The notes below the pieces were generated by a model. The model saw only the letters and a program-made list of their open reading frames with translations. It ran no database searches and was not told where the DNA came from. Of a DNA stretch of 64,000 bases, positions 11,424 to 22,855 are shown piece by piece (position 1 is the stretch's first letter; the number at the start of each line of letters is the position of its first letter). The translations under genes and the position numbers were made by a program. Source of the stretch: Sophora flavescens (lineage: Eukaryota > Streptophyta > Magnoliopsida > Fabales > Fabaceae); NCBI GenBank assembly GCA_030762895.1, contig CM061065.1:80671607-80735606 (forward strand). The letters run 5' to 3'.

Positions 11424-12462
11424 TGTTAAGTCTCTGAAATGTCTGATGTGCATTTCCCTAAGTTTTGATGAGAACTAAACATTGGTTAATGATTTAATTA
11501 ACCTTCATATTGGTTGCTAACCTGTTTATCTAGTGTGCAGATTAAAACTGTAAGAATCATCTGTTTGCTCATAAGTGACTACCTGTCTGGATAAGCGAAA
11601 GTCAACCTGTCTGCTGACTAGGATTATTGACTTCTTTCAAGATACGTTTTCAACCTGTCTCTCCACGAGTTCCTACACTCGTCTAAGGTTACTCGTTGAA
11701 GAACCAAAGACCTAACAAGCTTTTGTTGGCTGTCCCATCAGAAAGAGACTTGAAGCCTTCTCTCCAACTCAATCTCACGCTTATCAAGAAAAGTCAGAAG
11801 TTACTCTCTCAAGCAACCTCGGTTCTCAAAACCAAAGACCAGTTAAAGAATGCTTCCAACATGTTTTATTCCCTAGTACCTCTGGTCCTTACACGAAAAG
11901 GGAATTGTACTCAGCAAAGTACAAAAAGCTCTCTGCACAACTCTGATATGCCTGTTTCACGATGCATAAAGCAATGATCCTTCAAGTTAGAGTATAACCA
12001 ACGTTCCTGCTGCATTAATGGCTGCCCAGAACGACTCTATTGCATTTAATGAAGTTCTGCTTGAAGCCAACATCTGAGGGAATGTCTCTAACGGATCTTA
12101 AATGCTTGAAGACTATAAATACAGAAGTCATTGAAGATGAAGACATAGAGAATACATATAGCATTAAAGAGCCATTACTCTGCGCATTAATATCTTCATT
12201 CTTTCATTCTGTATTCTTCAATCATTTGAAGTTATTACGCAGACTTTCCGAAAATTTAAATTTAAACCACTCTGAGTGTTAGTGAAAGATTTGTCTGTCT
12301 GAAGTAGTATTTATTACAAACCAAATTTCTCAAACAAATCTGAGTGATCCTGAAGAGGCTAGGTGTGCAAAGAATACTTGTCTTGGAGCCTGAGGAGGCT
12401 AAGTGTGCAAACAATACTTAGAGTCTGTAACCTGATCAGTTATAGTGGATAAAACTTGGTGC
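11424..12462 (+). mobile_element. Sirevirus 3' LTR, truncated at its end
   Basis: It begins TGTTAAGTCTCTGAAATG right after the polypurine tract. It contains a TATA-type promoter near 12113. The sequence stops without a CA terminus or target duplication where it meets B3-family 5' flank at 12463, so its distal end was deleted. Confidence 0.75.
12113..12121 (+). promoter_or_regulatory. Putative TATA box of the sirevirus 3' LTR
   Basis: CTATAAATA lies about 690 bp into the LTR on the plus strand. Transcripts starting just downstream would read out of the element into B3 copy 1, whose ATG is about 380 bp away. This is inference only. Confidence 0.45.
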
Positions 12463-12483
12463 TGCCATGGATGTTTGTACTCA
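12463..12483 (+). repeat. 21-bp duplicate at the LTR/gene junction
   Basis: GCCATGGATGTTTGTACTCAT is repeated exactly at 12548-12568 inside the adjacent B3 copy. Paralogous copies have 'tcctcctcatactcat' here instead. It looks like templated filler DNA at a deletion junction. Confidence 0.7.
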
Positions 12484-12502
12484 TACTCATACATCACTGA
12501 TC

Positions 12503-13105
12503 ATGGAGAGACCAAGAATCCTTAACTTTCACCAACAAAGGTCTTTGGCCATGGATGTTTGTACTCATTTTTCAATGGGTGTGTCCTTGTACGAAAAAAT
12601 CACATTCACATGCATATGCTTCTTCCTCCACCAAGAAGAGGAAGCAATGTGATGATCCTTGTTCCAAGAAAATCCAAGAAAGAGAGCACGTAATGATGTG
12701 GTGACAAGTTGGGGCTTCTCACTTGGGTTGATGCTTTATGATGATCCATGGAAGATCAAGAAAGTGCTTCAAGAAAGTGATCTTGGCAACATGAGCAGGC
12801 TCTTGCTTGGAAAGGGATTGGCAGAAAACTTGCTGCTACCAGTGTTGGATGATGAAGCCCAAAGGGATGCTGAGAGTGCCAGAGGAACTAACGTTAGTGT
12901 TTGAGATGTTGACACCAACACCATGCATGTTCTTGTTTTCAAGCGATGGGTTTCTTCCAAAAGTTATGTTTTTAGTGGCAGGTGGGTGCAAGATTTTGTG
13001 AAAAGAAGGGAGTTAAAGAGAAGGGATAAGATTGGACTTCACTGGGACCCTTACAACAATCAACTTAACTTCTCTGTTCTTGTTCTATCTAAGGCAGCAT
13101 TGTGA
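12503..13105 (+). pseudogene. B3-domain gene, copy 1 (A-type), inactivated
   Basis: Homologous to the intact copy at 53505. It keeps the long N-terminus starting MERPRIL that is also seen in copies 2 and 4, then a basic PRKRARND nuclear-signal-like segment and the B3 domain (SWGFSLGLMLYDDPW... to ...LSKAAL). Lesions: about 2 bp missing near 12580-12595, which shifts frame into an early TGA at 12650-12652; one base missing in 'gaaaatccaag' (near 12668), which restores the frame; and TGA at 12902-12904 replacing the Trp before DVDTN. After that the frame is open to the normal TGA at 13103-13105. B3 proteins of this plant group bind DNA in the nucleus; this copy cannot. Its 5' flank was cut off by the sirevirus LTR. 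Confidence 0.85.
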
Positions 13106-15114
13106 GCGCAAAACAGTGGAGGTCATTGCTGGAAACTGTGGAATTCTTTTTATTTTTCTTTTTTAATTGTTATCGGCCATTTTTAGCCATCCAAGTTTTT
13201 GTTTGTGTTCGTATGTTTGCTCCTAGGCAGGTTTGTTAGACTTTTAACTTGTTTTGGTTTTCTGTAAGGCTTTTGACTATATAATATAAGTTTTCCATTT
13301 TTGTTGATCAATTTTTCTCTCCATACTGATTTCTGCATTGCGTCATCTTTTCTAATTACAAGGGATTTATGAGCCTCATATAATTGTATAATTGTTATAT
13401 AAGAGTTCATCTTCACCTACCTGGCACGCCAATGTTCAGTTTTGAATCGTTTGGCTTCTTGGACTATAACCCATTCTTGTAGTCTCCTTAGTGCCTTGAT
13501 GGGTTAAAGAATGGGATTTTGGGTACCTCAAAGACTCCAAGACTCAAGTAAGTATGGGTTCAAGGTGTATGCAGGAAATATTCTCACCTTAATAATTCTT
13601 ACACACTTATTTATAGGAAAGTGATTATACATGACCGAAATAGAGTTAGGGGCACTTAATAGGTCATTCTAGGTGTCATGTGCGAGTGAGAGGCTCTCAG
13701 GCTCATTAACATCTTCCCACCTTGCACGTTCCAATATCCCAAGGATGGAACATTCTTTTTGCCACAATAAGTAAATCTCACAGTTTTTTGCATCTAAAAA
13801 GCTCACTGTTGCTTCTTATAAATCTCCACATCCACTACGTTCTTTATAAATCTCCACTTTTGCATGCCTATTTCTTTGCTTAAAAAAAAGTTTCCTTAAT
13901 CATGCTAAACCTCTGTATGGTAAAAACTAGCGAATAACGGATAAGTTAGTTGATAGAGGATATCAGATAAGCTAGCTGATAGCAATGCTAGCCGATTGAA
14001 TTTGAAGTGTTTGATTAAACTAGTTGTTGGACTAGCAGAGATAAATATAAAATGACATAAAATGACATGTATGCAATGTTTTTATATGAATTATATTATA
14101 TATATATATATATATATTATTTATTTTAAAATAATTATCTCTTTTAACACTTTAATTTATTTTAAATTATTTATCATTTCAAAAATTAAAATATTGATTT
14201 TAATTTTAATACTAATTTAGTTTTAATTATTTTTACTAAATAAAATAGAATAACAAAAATAAAATTATATATTGATATGATTTTTGATTCAAATTTTATA
14301 TACTCTTTTAAATAAATTAATTTTAAATATTTTTTATATGAAATTTTATAATTTGTCTTTATTAGTATTTTATTTTATTATCTAAGGATAAATGAGGAAT
14401 TTAATTAAGATAAAAGTAATAAAAATAGAAGGAAAAATGATAAGCTATACACTATAAGCTCAAACACTGCTCCAAGTTAGAGGCAGCAAAACGAGTCGGC
14501 CCGCCCGAATAAGTTCGATAATTGTAGGGTTTGGGCACCAAAATTTGAGCCCATTTTAATTCTAGGCCTTTTTGGTCCGACCCTATAAAACCCGAACCCG
14601 CAACGGGCTAGTCCGCAGCTGGCTTAGGCGGCCGAATTACTTATATATATTTAAATTTTATTTCCCTAAAATATAAAAATATGAAAAAATTATACTGTTT
14701 TTCCCTAAAAAATTTCATTGTTTCTATTGTTGGACTTTCTCTATTTTTGATGTTCTTGTGCGGATGTAACCATTGGTTTAAGAGACATAAAGCATATTGG
14801 TATGAATTCTTTTGACTGAATTAGCATTTTTTTGGAAGATGTAATTAGCATCTCTGCAATTACATAGATTTTTTTTAAATAATTGCCAATGTGTACCAAC
14901 TTGGTAGGCTCAGAAACAAGGATTTAAGTGCTAATGTCAAGATACATAACATAGTTGGAGAGTGTAGTGATAACAATTTTTTTTAAAACACTATAGCATC
15001 TCTGTAATTATCATCTCTGTTTAAGACACTTAAGCTGTTTTTTTTATAAAATACTAGTCATAATTCGTTTGGGAAAAAAAATATGTCGGGTCAACCCGAA
15101 CAAGCCCGCAGCTC

Positions 15115-15775
15115 GCATAGGGTCCTTTATTTTTTAAAGTTATATCAATGTGGTCCTCTTTTATTTTTTTCTTCTGAAGTAGTCCCTCATTTTGCAAATG
15201 TTGAAACAATGTGGTCCCTTTTTTTGTTCCGAAAGCCCTCTTTTATTTTATTTTTTGTTCCGAAATGGTCCTGCAATTTACAAAAGTTATATCAATTTGG
15301 TCTTTTCGTACCAGAATTTAAATAGAAAGGACCACATTGAAATTTAAAATAAAGATAAGGGCTCAAAATGGAACAAAAAATAAAGAGGGACCAAACTAAA
15401 ACCTAAAATAAAGATAAGGGATAAAAAGTATATTTAGCCATACTTTTTTGTTCCAAAATTGTTCTTTATTTTGCAAAATTGTACCAACGTGGTCCTTTTT
15501 TATTTTTTATTCCAAAATTGTCCCTCATTTTGTAAACTTTAAACCAATCCGGTCCCTTTTTTTTTGAAATGGTCCATCTTTTTTTAAAAAAATGGTCCTT
15601 ATTTAGTAAAAGTTATATCAATGTTGCCTTCTCTGTTCCACAATTAAAACGAAAAAAACCACATTGAAACCTAGAATAAAAGTGAGGGACCAAAATTGAA
15701 TAAAAAATAAAATTGAGACCAAATTAAAACCTAAAATAAAGATAAGGGAACAAAAATATAATTTAGCCTTTTTTT
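15115..15775. repeat. Foldback repeat cluster, 'ggtccct' family
   Basis: Several short units read 'ggtccctttttt...ccgaaa...gtccctcatttt' and are followed by their inverse, 'agggaccaaa...aaaataaagataaggg...aatttagcc'. Together they form imperfect terminal inverted repeats, as in non-autonomous foldback/MITE elements. Paralogous clusters sit at 39590-40235 and 60125-60790. Confidence 0.6.
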
Positions 15776-16478
15776 TCAATATGTAAAAATGCTAGATATT
15801 TGCCGGATAAAATAAAAAAAAGAAAGAAATAACATGTATAATTTCTAGAACATGGGATAAAAATGTTAAAAAAATAAAGTAACTCAAAATATAAACATTA
15901 CAACTCATTTTTTAAAAATTATGAATTACGATTCTCCTATCCTAATTTGGATTTTTTTAAAAAAAATATATATCTATTCAAATCTTTGTTGCTTTTCCGA
16001 TAAACGATATCTATTCAAATGGATTTCTTTAGAATTATGTTTTTGATTCTTAATTAATTCACATTGACATAAGATAACTTCATAAATACAAAGCTTGTTA
16101 AGGATTTCTTTTAGGATTTAATTGGTATGTCCTATCATTATAAAGAATTTTTTATATAGTCAACCAATCAAAAATTGTCATATAAGTTAAAATGTTTTAT
16201 TATTATCATAATTACCTTAAAAGTTACTCATACCATGTTTTTGATTGATTGACTGTGTAAAAAATTTTATACTATCAATACATAAAAATTAAACTCTTTC
16301 TTTTATACTTGTCAAAAGCAACAAAAAAAAAAAAGATTTCTCTTATCTATATTATTTTTATTATACAAATCTCCATAGTGACTATTGTTCATGACACGTG
16401 TCATATTATCATATTATTATATTTCCACCGTTGACAATCCTTTTTACACTTTCATTTAACTTTTCCATAATTTTTTTT

Positions 16479-16617
16479 AATTATTGAGTTAGTCCCTGAA
16501 CTACTTTAGGGACCAAATTGAAATTTTTATATAAGTTCAGGGACCTAATTAGAAATTTTTTTAGTTTAGGAACCTAATTGAAAATTCTCAAATAGTTCAG
16601 GGACCAACTCAATAATT
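16479..16617. repeat. Short palindromic element, AATTATTGAGTTAGTCCCTGAA
   Basis: The 139 bp begin AATTATTGAGTTAGTCCC and end in the inverse, ...GGACCAACTCAATAATT. It corresponds to the two outer ends of the 1150-bp palindrome at 40985-42134, with the middle absent. Confidence 0.75.
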
Positions 16618-17372
16618 AAAACTTTTTTTTTTATGTTCGCAGTTTGCGTGTTTTGTTTCGGTCACAATTTTTTTTTTTCGTGTTTTGTTGCAATTAAAGT
16701 AAAGGATATTTTTATTGACAAAAAAAATTATAAGATTATTTTAGATGATTATGTGCTAAATATTAATTGTACCTTTCTTTCTATAATAGCAATTTTTATT
16801 GTCTCACCCACATATATTTATTAATAATTCAAAAATTCAATATATGAATAGTCTCACACACATATATTTATTATAAACATATGAATAATGATACGAATAA
16901 TTATATTTTGATATAGTTTATTTATATTTTAATTTTTTTTGTATTTTATATTAAAGCATAATTGATATTCGAACAAAATATTTAATTTTAATTGAATGTT
17001 GTTTGATTTCATATTTATAGTAGGTCTTGCTAATAAGTGTCCTAGATACATGTTAAGAATTTAAGAAAATGAAATGTTGCATTGAAAAACCAAGTGTTAC
17101 ACCTTTTAACATATTAAATATATCAACTTCCAATACAATTTTTTTTTAAATTCTTAACCAATATCCTGAAGGTACTTAGGGTACTGGTTAACATTTTCCT
17201 TTATGGTATTAGATTTTATAAGATGATTGATATTTTGTTTTTCTATGACTAATTAGTTCCCGTAAAAAATATTAAAATAAATATGCATGTATGCATATTA
17301 AATTAATATGTAACTATATTTATTTTCATATGAATTAATTAAAGAAAAGTAAAAACAAAAGGACCTAGCACC

Positions 17373-17405
<33 letters not shown>

Positions 17406-17420
17406 ACTACTACCTTACTC

Positions 17421-17430
17421 CATATATATA
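17421..17430 (+). promoter_or_regulatory. Putative TATA box of B3 copy 2
   Basis: CATATATATA lies 37-46 bp before the ATG, in the same relative place as 'ccatttatatacactg' before copy 4. It is close to an (AT)n run, so the assignment is weak. Confidence 0.3.
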
Positions 17431-17466
17431 CACTGTTCTGTCCACATAATCATCAAATCACTGATC

Positions 17467-18060
17467 ATGGAGAGACCAAGAATCCTTAAGTTTCACCAAC
17501 AAAGCTCTTTTGCCATGGATGTTTGTACTCATTTTTCAATGGGTGTGTGTTGTTGTACGGAAAAATCACATTCACGTGCATATGATTCTTCCTCCAGCAA
17601 GAGGAAGCTATATGATTATCCTTCTTCCAAGGAAACTCCAAGAAAGAGAGCACGTAATGATGTAGTGAAAAGTTGGGGCTTCTCACTTGAGTTGATGCTT
17701 TATGATGATCCATAGAAGATCAAGAACGTGCTTCAAGAAAGTGATCTTGGCAACATGAGCAAACTCTTGCTTGGAAAGGATTGGTAGAAAACTTGCTGCT
17801 GCCAGTGTTGGATGACGAAGCCCAAAGGGATGCTGAGAGTGCCAGAGGAACTAACGTTAGTGTTTGGGATGTTGACACCAACTCCATGCATGTTCTTGTT
17901 TTCAAGAGATGGGTTTCTTCCAAAAGTTATGTTTTTAGTGGCAAATGGGTGCAAGATTTTGTGAAATGAAGGGAGTTGAAGAGAGGGGATGAGATTGGAC
18001 TTCACTGGACCCTTACAACAATCAACTTAACTTCTCTGTTCTATATAAGGCAACACTGTG
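17467..18060 (+). pseudogene. B3-domain gene, copy 2 (B-type), inactivated
   Basis: ATG at 17467, N-terminus MERPRILKFHQQSSFAMDVC, serine/lysine-rich linker, PRKRARNDVV basic segment, then the B3 domain. Lesions: TAG at 17713-17715 in place of the Trp in DDPW; one G missing in 'ggaaaggattgg' (near 17777), which shifts frame; TGA at 17967-17969 in place of Arg in VKRRE; and one G missing in 'cactggaccc' (near 18007). The 3' end has 'tctgttctatataaggc', lacking six bases present in the A-type copies. Copy 4 shares the missing G at 'ggaaaggattgg' and the 3' indel, so these two are closest relatives and the frameshift predates the unit duplication. Confidence 0.87.
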
Positions 18061-18390
18061 AGAGGAAAACACTGGAGTTCATTGATGGATGAAAATAGTG
18101 GAATTCTATAAATATCTTTTATTTTTTATAAAATAAACTAGATATCTTTAGAATTATCTTTTTGATATATCGGTTAGTCATATTTTCTCCAACACTAAAT
18201 TACTTCGTTTCGTAACATTATGACATTTTTTTTTGTTTTTAAAGAAAATAGAGCTAACATTTCATTTTGATAGAGTTGGGCCAAGAAATGATATAAGAAT
18301 TTGTAGAACAATAGAAATTGTACTCAAATGGTTCTGTTTTCTCCTCCTCTCTCATCTTCCCTTCATCCGCCCTGTATGCATGATCGGTGC
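18061..18390 (+). other. 3' flank of B3 copy 2
   Basis: No gene is seen. Positions 18061-18345 match 43649-43934 downstream of copy 4. The last eight bases, ATCGGTGC, are the target duplication of the following hAT-like element. Confidence 0.6.
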
Positions 18391-18959
18391 TTGGAGTGTA
18401 AATGAGATGAGCTATTCGTGAGATATTCGGCCTTGACTCGTTAAATACTCGATCAAGCTCGTTTATTTAATTAAATGAGTCAAACTCAAGCTTGAGATTG
18501 AGGTCGACTATTTAAATGAGCCAAGTCCAAGCCTTACTGGCTCGACATTAAACGGCTCGGGAATAGCTCGTATATGTGTTGTGACCTTTAAGTTGTTGCA
18601 GTGGGTTTTTTTGGGTGAAGTTGCTCTGCTAGCATTGAACTAGATATCTCAATAAATAGATGGCGGTCACGTTTTTTTAAACTCATGATTTTGTAATGGT
18701 TAAGCTTAAATTGTATGTTTGGACTCATGCTTTTGTAATGTTCAAGCTTAAATTGTATTTGGCAAGGGCGTGTTTTTAGGATGTTTTGGTCAACCTTTTG
18801 AAGTTTTTTTTTTGTAGTAGTCAAGAAATCTTGAATTTCACATACCATATATTAAGTACATATCTCTATTTTTATAGATTATCTTATAATATTAAGATCT
18901 TTATTAAGTTCTAAATTGATAAAAAAAATGTAATTAAAGAAAATTTTCATAATTACAAA

Positions 18960-18965
<6 letters not shown>

Positions 18966-19022
<57 letters not shown>
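18966..19022. repeat. (AT)n microsatellite
   Basis: A pure AT dinucleotide run of about 57 bp inside the hAT-like element, just left of the nested LTR element. Confidence 0.95.
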
Positions 19023-19025
<3 letters not shown>

Positions 19026-19039
19026 CTAAACAAGCCATG

Positions 19040-20324
19040 TGATGTCACTTTTTAGAATAGGGAAGTGTACCTAGTCGCAAACAAGTAATACGGTGGTGAG
19101 ACCGAATATCGTCCTCAGGGATCGGTTGCCAATTACCAATTCACAAGTATAACAACTATCTAGACGGAAAGTGTGTATGAAGAGAATTCGAAATAAACAA
19201 AATAAAACAAACAAAATCTTTTTGGCTTTTTCTCAAACACCTGGAATGCAAAGAGAGATGTGGTTAACAAATGGGTAAAATTGTCAGGATTAGACTATAC
19301 TAATCCTCCCTTAATTGCAATGAAATGGTTACAAACACAAATCCTAATTCAGTTATGACAATCAAGCCTTTCAAAATACTCAAACCCTAATGTCTTAGGT
19401 GGAATGAGCCTAAAATCCCAAATCAAACCCTAATGTCTTAGGTGGATTGACTTGAGATTTTGCATTAAGCCAAGACTTATAAGATTGCAAGCACCCCAAG
19501 ATCTATGTCTAGATTCATGAACTACTTGGCATTTGATTCATGAACATGCCTTAACATCAATCTGTCAATTGTCTATCAAAGCAACAAATCATTCCTAGGG
19601 TGGCCAAACCAGGGAAAGCATTAAGCATGGAATCAAATACTCACAAAGAATTAGAAACTTGTATCAAAACCAAATCACAATACAACTAAGTTCATAAAAG
19701 TAATCATCTAACCCCAACAACAAGGGGGTTTAGCTACACATAATTACAGAGAAAAAAAACCCAGAGAAATAGGAGAAGAATAGAGAAGAAACTCCATGGG
19801 AGCTTTCCACAGCTGGAACCCCCCTTTTGCAACCTTCCAACTCTCAGTCCCAGGATCTGGTAAAAGTCCCTTTTTTCTGTTCAGTGTGGCTCTATTTATA
19901 GATCAGTCGCGCGTCACGGCCGTGATGGCCATCACGGCCAGGCCATGACGGGTTCTGCCCTGGGCGCGTTTTTACTTTTTGGTCTGTAACGGCCGTGATG
20001 GACATCACGGCTAGACCGTGACAGCTTCTGACTTTTGCCTTCTGTCTTTTCAGATCTGCTTGATCACAGCCGTGATGGTCATCACGGCCAGGCCGTGATG
20101 GGCTCTGCTTGGCACATTTTCTTCACTTTTCAAGCTTTATCTTCATCCAAGCTTCATAATGGTCAATCTTGAGCATTTTACTCTTAATTCCTGCAAAACA
20201 ACACCACAAGACCGCCTAACCCGTTCCAAGGTAAAAACTAACAAAATAAAACTAAATATGCCTAAACTATATGAGAAATGCATGCAAAATGATAATGAAA
20301 TATGCGTTGAAATCACACTCATCA
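19040..20324 (-). repeat. 3' LTR of the element at 19040-24204
   Basis: On the minus strand it runs TGATGAGTGTG...GTGACATCA, 1285 bp. It is nearly identical to 22881-24204 except for a roughly 40-bp block ('cattgcagcccctctcag...') missing here and scattered substitutions. A TATA-like TATAAATAGA (minus) is at 19891-19900, and three GC palindromic units sit upstream of it in U3 (19913-20103). Confidence 0.9.
19913..20103. repeat. GC palindrome cluster in U3, three units
   Basis: Three roughly 38-bp units at 19913, 19986 and 20063, each of the form TCACGGCCGTGATGG-N-CATCACGG-CCAGGCCGTGA, are spaced about 75 bp apart. The core TCACGGCCGTGA is its own reverse complement and each unit can fold further with its neighbour half. 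The cluster stands out from the AT-rich surroundings. Confidence 0.9.
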
Positions 20325-20345
20325 AATCACCCCAAGCTTAAGACT
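20325..20345 (-). other. Polypurine tract region of the element at 19040-24204
   Basis: On the minus strand, TTAAGCTTGGGGTGATT directly precedes the TGATGAG that starts the 3' LTR. Just upstream is 'cttgaggacaagcaaagtc', which matches the 'cttggggacaagcaaggtt' before the 3' LTR of the element at 24705. Confidence 0.7.
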
Positions 20346-22082
20346 TTGCTTGTCCTCAAGCAAAACCAAGGCCAGAAGATATAAATAATCAGAGCATGGA
20401 TAGCGAACCAAGAACCCGAGAAGATAATCCAAGTAATAGGCATTTTCAAATAAATCACCAAGAGACAATCGATGTCAAGTCCAATTAAAAGCTTACGTTC
20501 CCTAGACTCATATTCTCACTGATTCGGGCACTCTTTCTCACCTCACTCAAGTGTTTAGGGGTACAAGATAATTCACTCAATTTCCTCAAGGAATGAATTC
20601 TACCATAAGCTTGACTATTAACCGAATCTCTACTTTATTAATGAAAACAATTAAGAATCAAGAGGTCTTTTTACTTGGGTTGTAACGGGGCCATGGGATG
20701 AATCGTTAGGTGGGGAAATCAAGAAAAGGAAATTTCAAAAAGCTACACAAAATATCAAGCATTGTAAAGCATGACCTTCTAAAATACCTTTTTGGGTTTT
20801 GATTTATTTTTCCACCTTTCTTCCTTTCTTTTCATTTCATTTCTCATTTTCATTTGTCATCCCCTTCTCTATATATTTTTTTTCTTTTATTTTTCTTTTA
20901 TTTGGAGAAGAGGAGATCTTCAGCTCAAGAGAAATATTTTTTTGATTTTCTCATCCCATACTTTTTCAAACTACCTTTTTACCCTTTTTGTAATACTTTA
21001 GAAGGTCCTATCAATCATCATTCATCAATATATTTCAAGGTACCAAGAAAAGTATTTTATTCTTTCAAGATCAAAATTGGGCAACTAAGGGGTAGCATTT
21101 CATCAATCAAAGCTTAGAAGACCGGAAAAATACCTGGTGCCTCAATCATTTTCAAAAATGTTTTCAAAAATTTTTAAGCTTCAAAACGGTTTCAAGTCAA
21201 GTTCTAGCGAAATACAATCCAAGAGGAATAACACTCTATCACAAAGAATGGGGTAGATTTAGTGAGTACCCCTTAATGGCTCAAAATCTCACATTTTAGT
21301 AGTTCAAAAATCAATGAGAAACACAAATCTATGGAACCACATGCTAATTATTAACTATCAATGATCATCTCAAGAATTCTTATTTGTAACCTTATCACAA
21401 GAATAAAAAAAATAAAATTGGGTTCAAGAATTCACTATCTCAATTTATTTGGCACTCGGCTTTCACAATTGGATGCATAATCTAAGAAGAGGGGCAATCT
21501 AATCATATGATCATGCAGAACTATGCCTATATGAATGCAACATGCAAACTATGAAAATTTAAAAAAATTTTTGCAAAAATACCCCTACCCCAAGCTTAAA
21601 AACTTACATTGTCCCCAATGTAAATAATCAAGTCGGAGAGGGGAGAAAAATGGAACACTCACCGAGGTGGTAGCGGGTGCTGGATCACATGCCTAGTCAC
21701 AGATAGGTTCACAAATGTGTCACGGCCGTGATGCTCCTCACGGGCAGGCCGTGATCAGTTCTGGTCCAAAGGGGCTGGCATGTCACGGCTGTGACCTCCA
21801 TCACGGCTAGGCTGTGATGCTCTCTGATCTTCATGGGTAGCTCATCACGGTCGTGACAAGTGTCACGGCTAGGGCGTGATGGTTGCTGACTTTGTTTTTT
21901 TCCTTGTTTTCTTGCTCTTCCTTCCTCCTTTCCCTGAAAACACTTGGCAATTTTATTAGTAAAAGAAAACTCTTGATCTTCTCAAATTATTCAAGAGTGA
22001 AATTGAAAAACAAAGGGAAAAGGAAAAGAAAACTTGGGTTGCCTCCCAATAAGCGCTTCTTTAACGTCACTAGCTTGACGGT
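20346..22082 (-). other. Untranslated internal 3' region of the minus-strand element
   Basis: No gene is seen; short frames here are not conserved in the relative at 45048. Landmarks on the minus strand are 'ggagcttcattggggacaatgt'-type text near 21600-21640 and a palindrome cluster at 21718-21882. A pyrimidine-rich stretch (plus) occurs at 20800-20930. Confidence 0.65.
21718..21882. repeat. Internal GC palindrome cluster, three units
   Basis: Three degenerate copies of the LTR palindrome unit ('tcacggccgtgatgctcctcacgggcaggccgtgat' and relatives) lie about 60 bp apart, 200 bp downstream (minus sense) of the ORF end. Unlike the U3 copies they should lie within the transcript. Confidence 0.88.
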
Positions 22083-22754
22083 TTAGGATCCTCCTCCCGG
22101 ATCCCATGGTCTGTGGAGTGGTGATTGTAGCAGCATTATGACTCTATCCACGGTTCCACCTAGCCAGTGTGTGAAAACTCCATTGACCTCTTTAACAATA
22201 CTAAACTTACTTCCTCTCGGGTCAAATGGTGTTTTCACGAGGAAGTTTGATAGACAAGTGGAAGGGACTAACTTTGCAGTGTCCACACATGCATGTAAGC
22301 CAACATATTTGTCTAATGCAGCAAATTCAGATTGCTTGGCAAGCATGGTGACATCCACTACCACTTCATATGCACTTTGAACTATCCCATAAACCAGATT
22401 CTGCTCAAATTGTGCTGTATGTGACTCTTGTACTAATTGTTTGCAAAACTCCTCAACTTGCGTTTTGAAGTTTTGCATCAGAGCTTCGATACAGTCACAA
22501 TCGGCTCTTGATTTGGCCTCAGAGATGGATAACTCTTGGGAATATTGCTCTTGAGCATATTTCAAAGGTGTTTGCTCATTCCATTCCCATTCCTCCTCGT
22601 GCTTCATGATTACACTATAAGCTTGTGCATGAGGGCATTGATATCCCCATAGCTCGTAGTCTCCCAAGACTACATTAGGCCCAAAGGAATATTTTGTGAC
22701 TCCATCCAAGGCTGTAAAATAATAAGTCTCCATGATTTGCAGTCCACCTTGCAT
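22083..22754 (-). CDS. Unrecognised 223-aa ORF of a non-autonomous LTR element
   Basis: The first ATG after the primer-binding site, about 100 bp from it, is at 22752-22754 and opens 223 codons to TAG. I do not recognise a family. Residues 8-60 hold METYYF, a GPNVVLGDYELWGYQCPHAQ segment and an acidic/tryptophan stretch (KHEEEWEWNE). Residues 68-120 look helical and coiled-coil-like (Q/E/K/A-rich). The C-terminal part is mixed and ends RPWDPGGGS. There is no CCHC knuckle, no DTG/DSG motif and no YxDD, so it is not ordinary gag, protease or RT. The position is where gag normally starts. A second copy with a stop and a frame change lies at 48220-48893. A second in-frame Met, eight codons in, may be the true start because METYYF is the conserved start of similarity. 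Confidence 0.6.
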   Translation of the reverse strand: MQGGLQIMETYYFTALDGVTKYSFGPNVVLGDYELWGYQCPHAQAYSVIMKHEEEWEWNEQTPLKYAQEQYSQELSISEAKSRADCDCIEALMQNFKTQVEEFCKQLVQESHTAQFEQNLVYGIVQSAYEVVVDVTMLAKQSEFAALDKYVGLHACVDTAKLVPSTCLSNFLVKTPFDPRGSKFSIVKEVNGVFTHWLGGTVDRVIMLLQSPLHRPWDPGGGS

Positions 22755-22855
22755 AAACAGAACTTAAAAGAAAAAAAAAATCAAATATACACAAGAAATA
22801 AAAAAAATGTCTAAACTAGTTGCCTCCCTTGTTACTACTGATATTGGCAAAGCCA

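Larger units (their letters stand above)
1010..12462 (+). mobile_element. Decayed sirevirus-type Ty1/copia retrotransposon, interrupted
   Basis: The copia order is present on the plus strand: gag with a CCHC knuckle and acidic coiled-coil tail, protease, integrase, reverse transcriptase, RNase H, then a separate downstream envelope-like ORF, polypurine tract and 3' LTR. A long coiled-coil gag extension plus an extra ORF after pol points to the Sirevirus/Maximus lineage (SIRE1 of soybean, Opie of maize). The 5' LTR and early gag are missing beyond the LTR ending at 1009. A solo LTR at 5423-8564 separates pol from the envelope-like ORF. Every coding domain carries stops or frame changes, so the copy is dead. 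Confidence 0.85.
13106..17466 (+). other. AT-rich spacer between B3 copies 1 and 2
   Basis: No gene is seen. It is homologous to 36591-43049 and to 54027-61449. In order it holds a conserved 3' flank (13106-13420); a block with 'gtgccttgatgggttaaagaatggg' (13480-13750); (TA)n at 14096-14118; a GC-richer repeat beginning 'ggcagcaaaacgagtcggcc' at about 14481 and closing near 15120 with 'cgggtcaacccgaacaagcccg'; inverted 'ggtccct'/'agggacc' foldback arrays at 15115-15775; a 139-bp palindrome at 16479-16617; and (AT)n at 17382-17404 near the promoter of copy 2. Confidence 0.7.
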
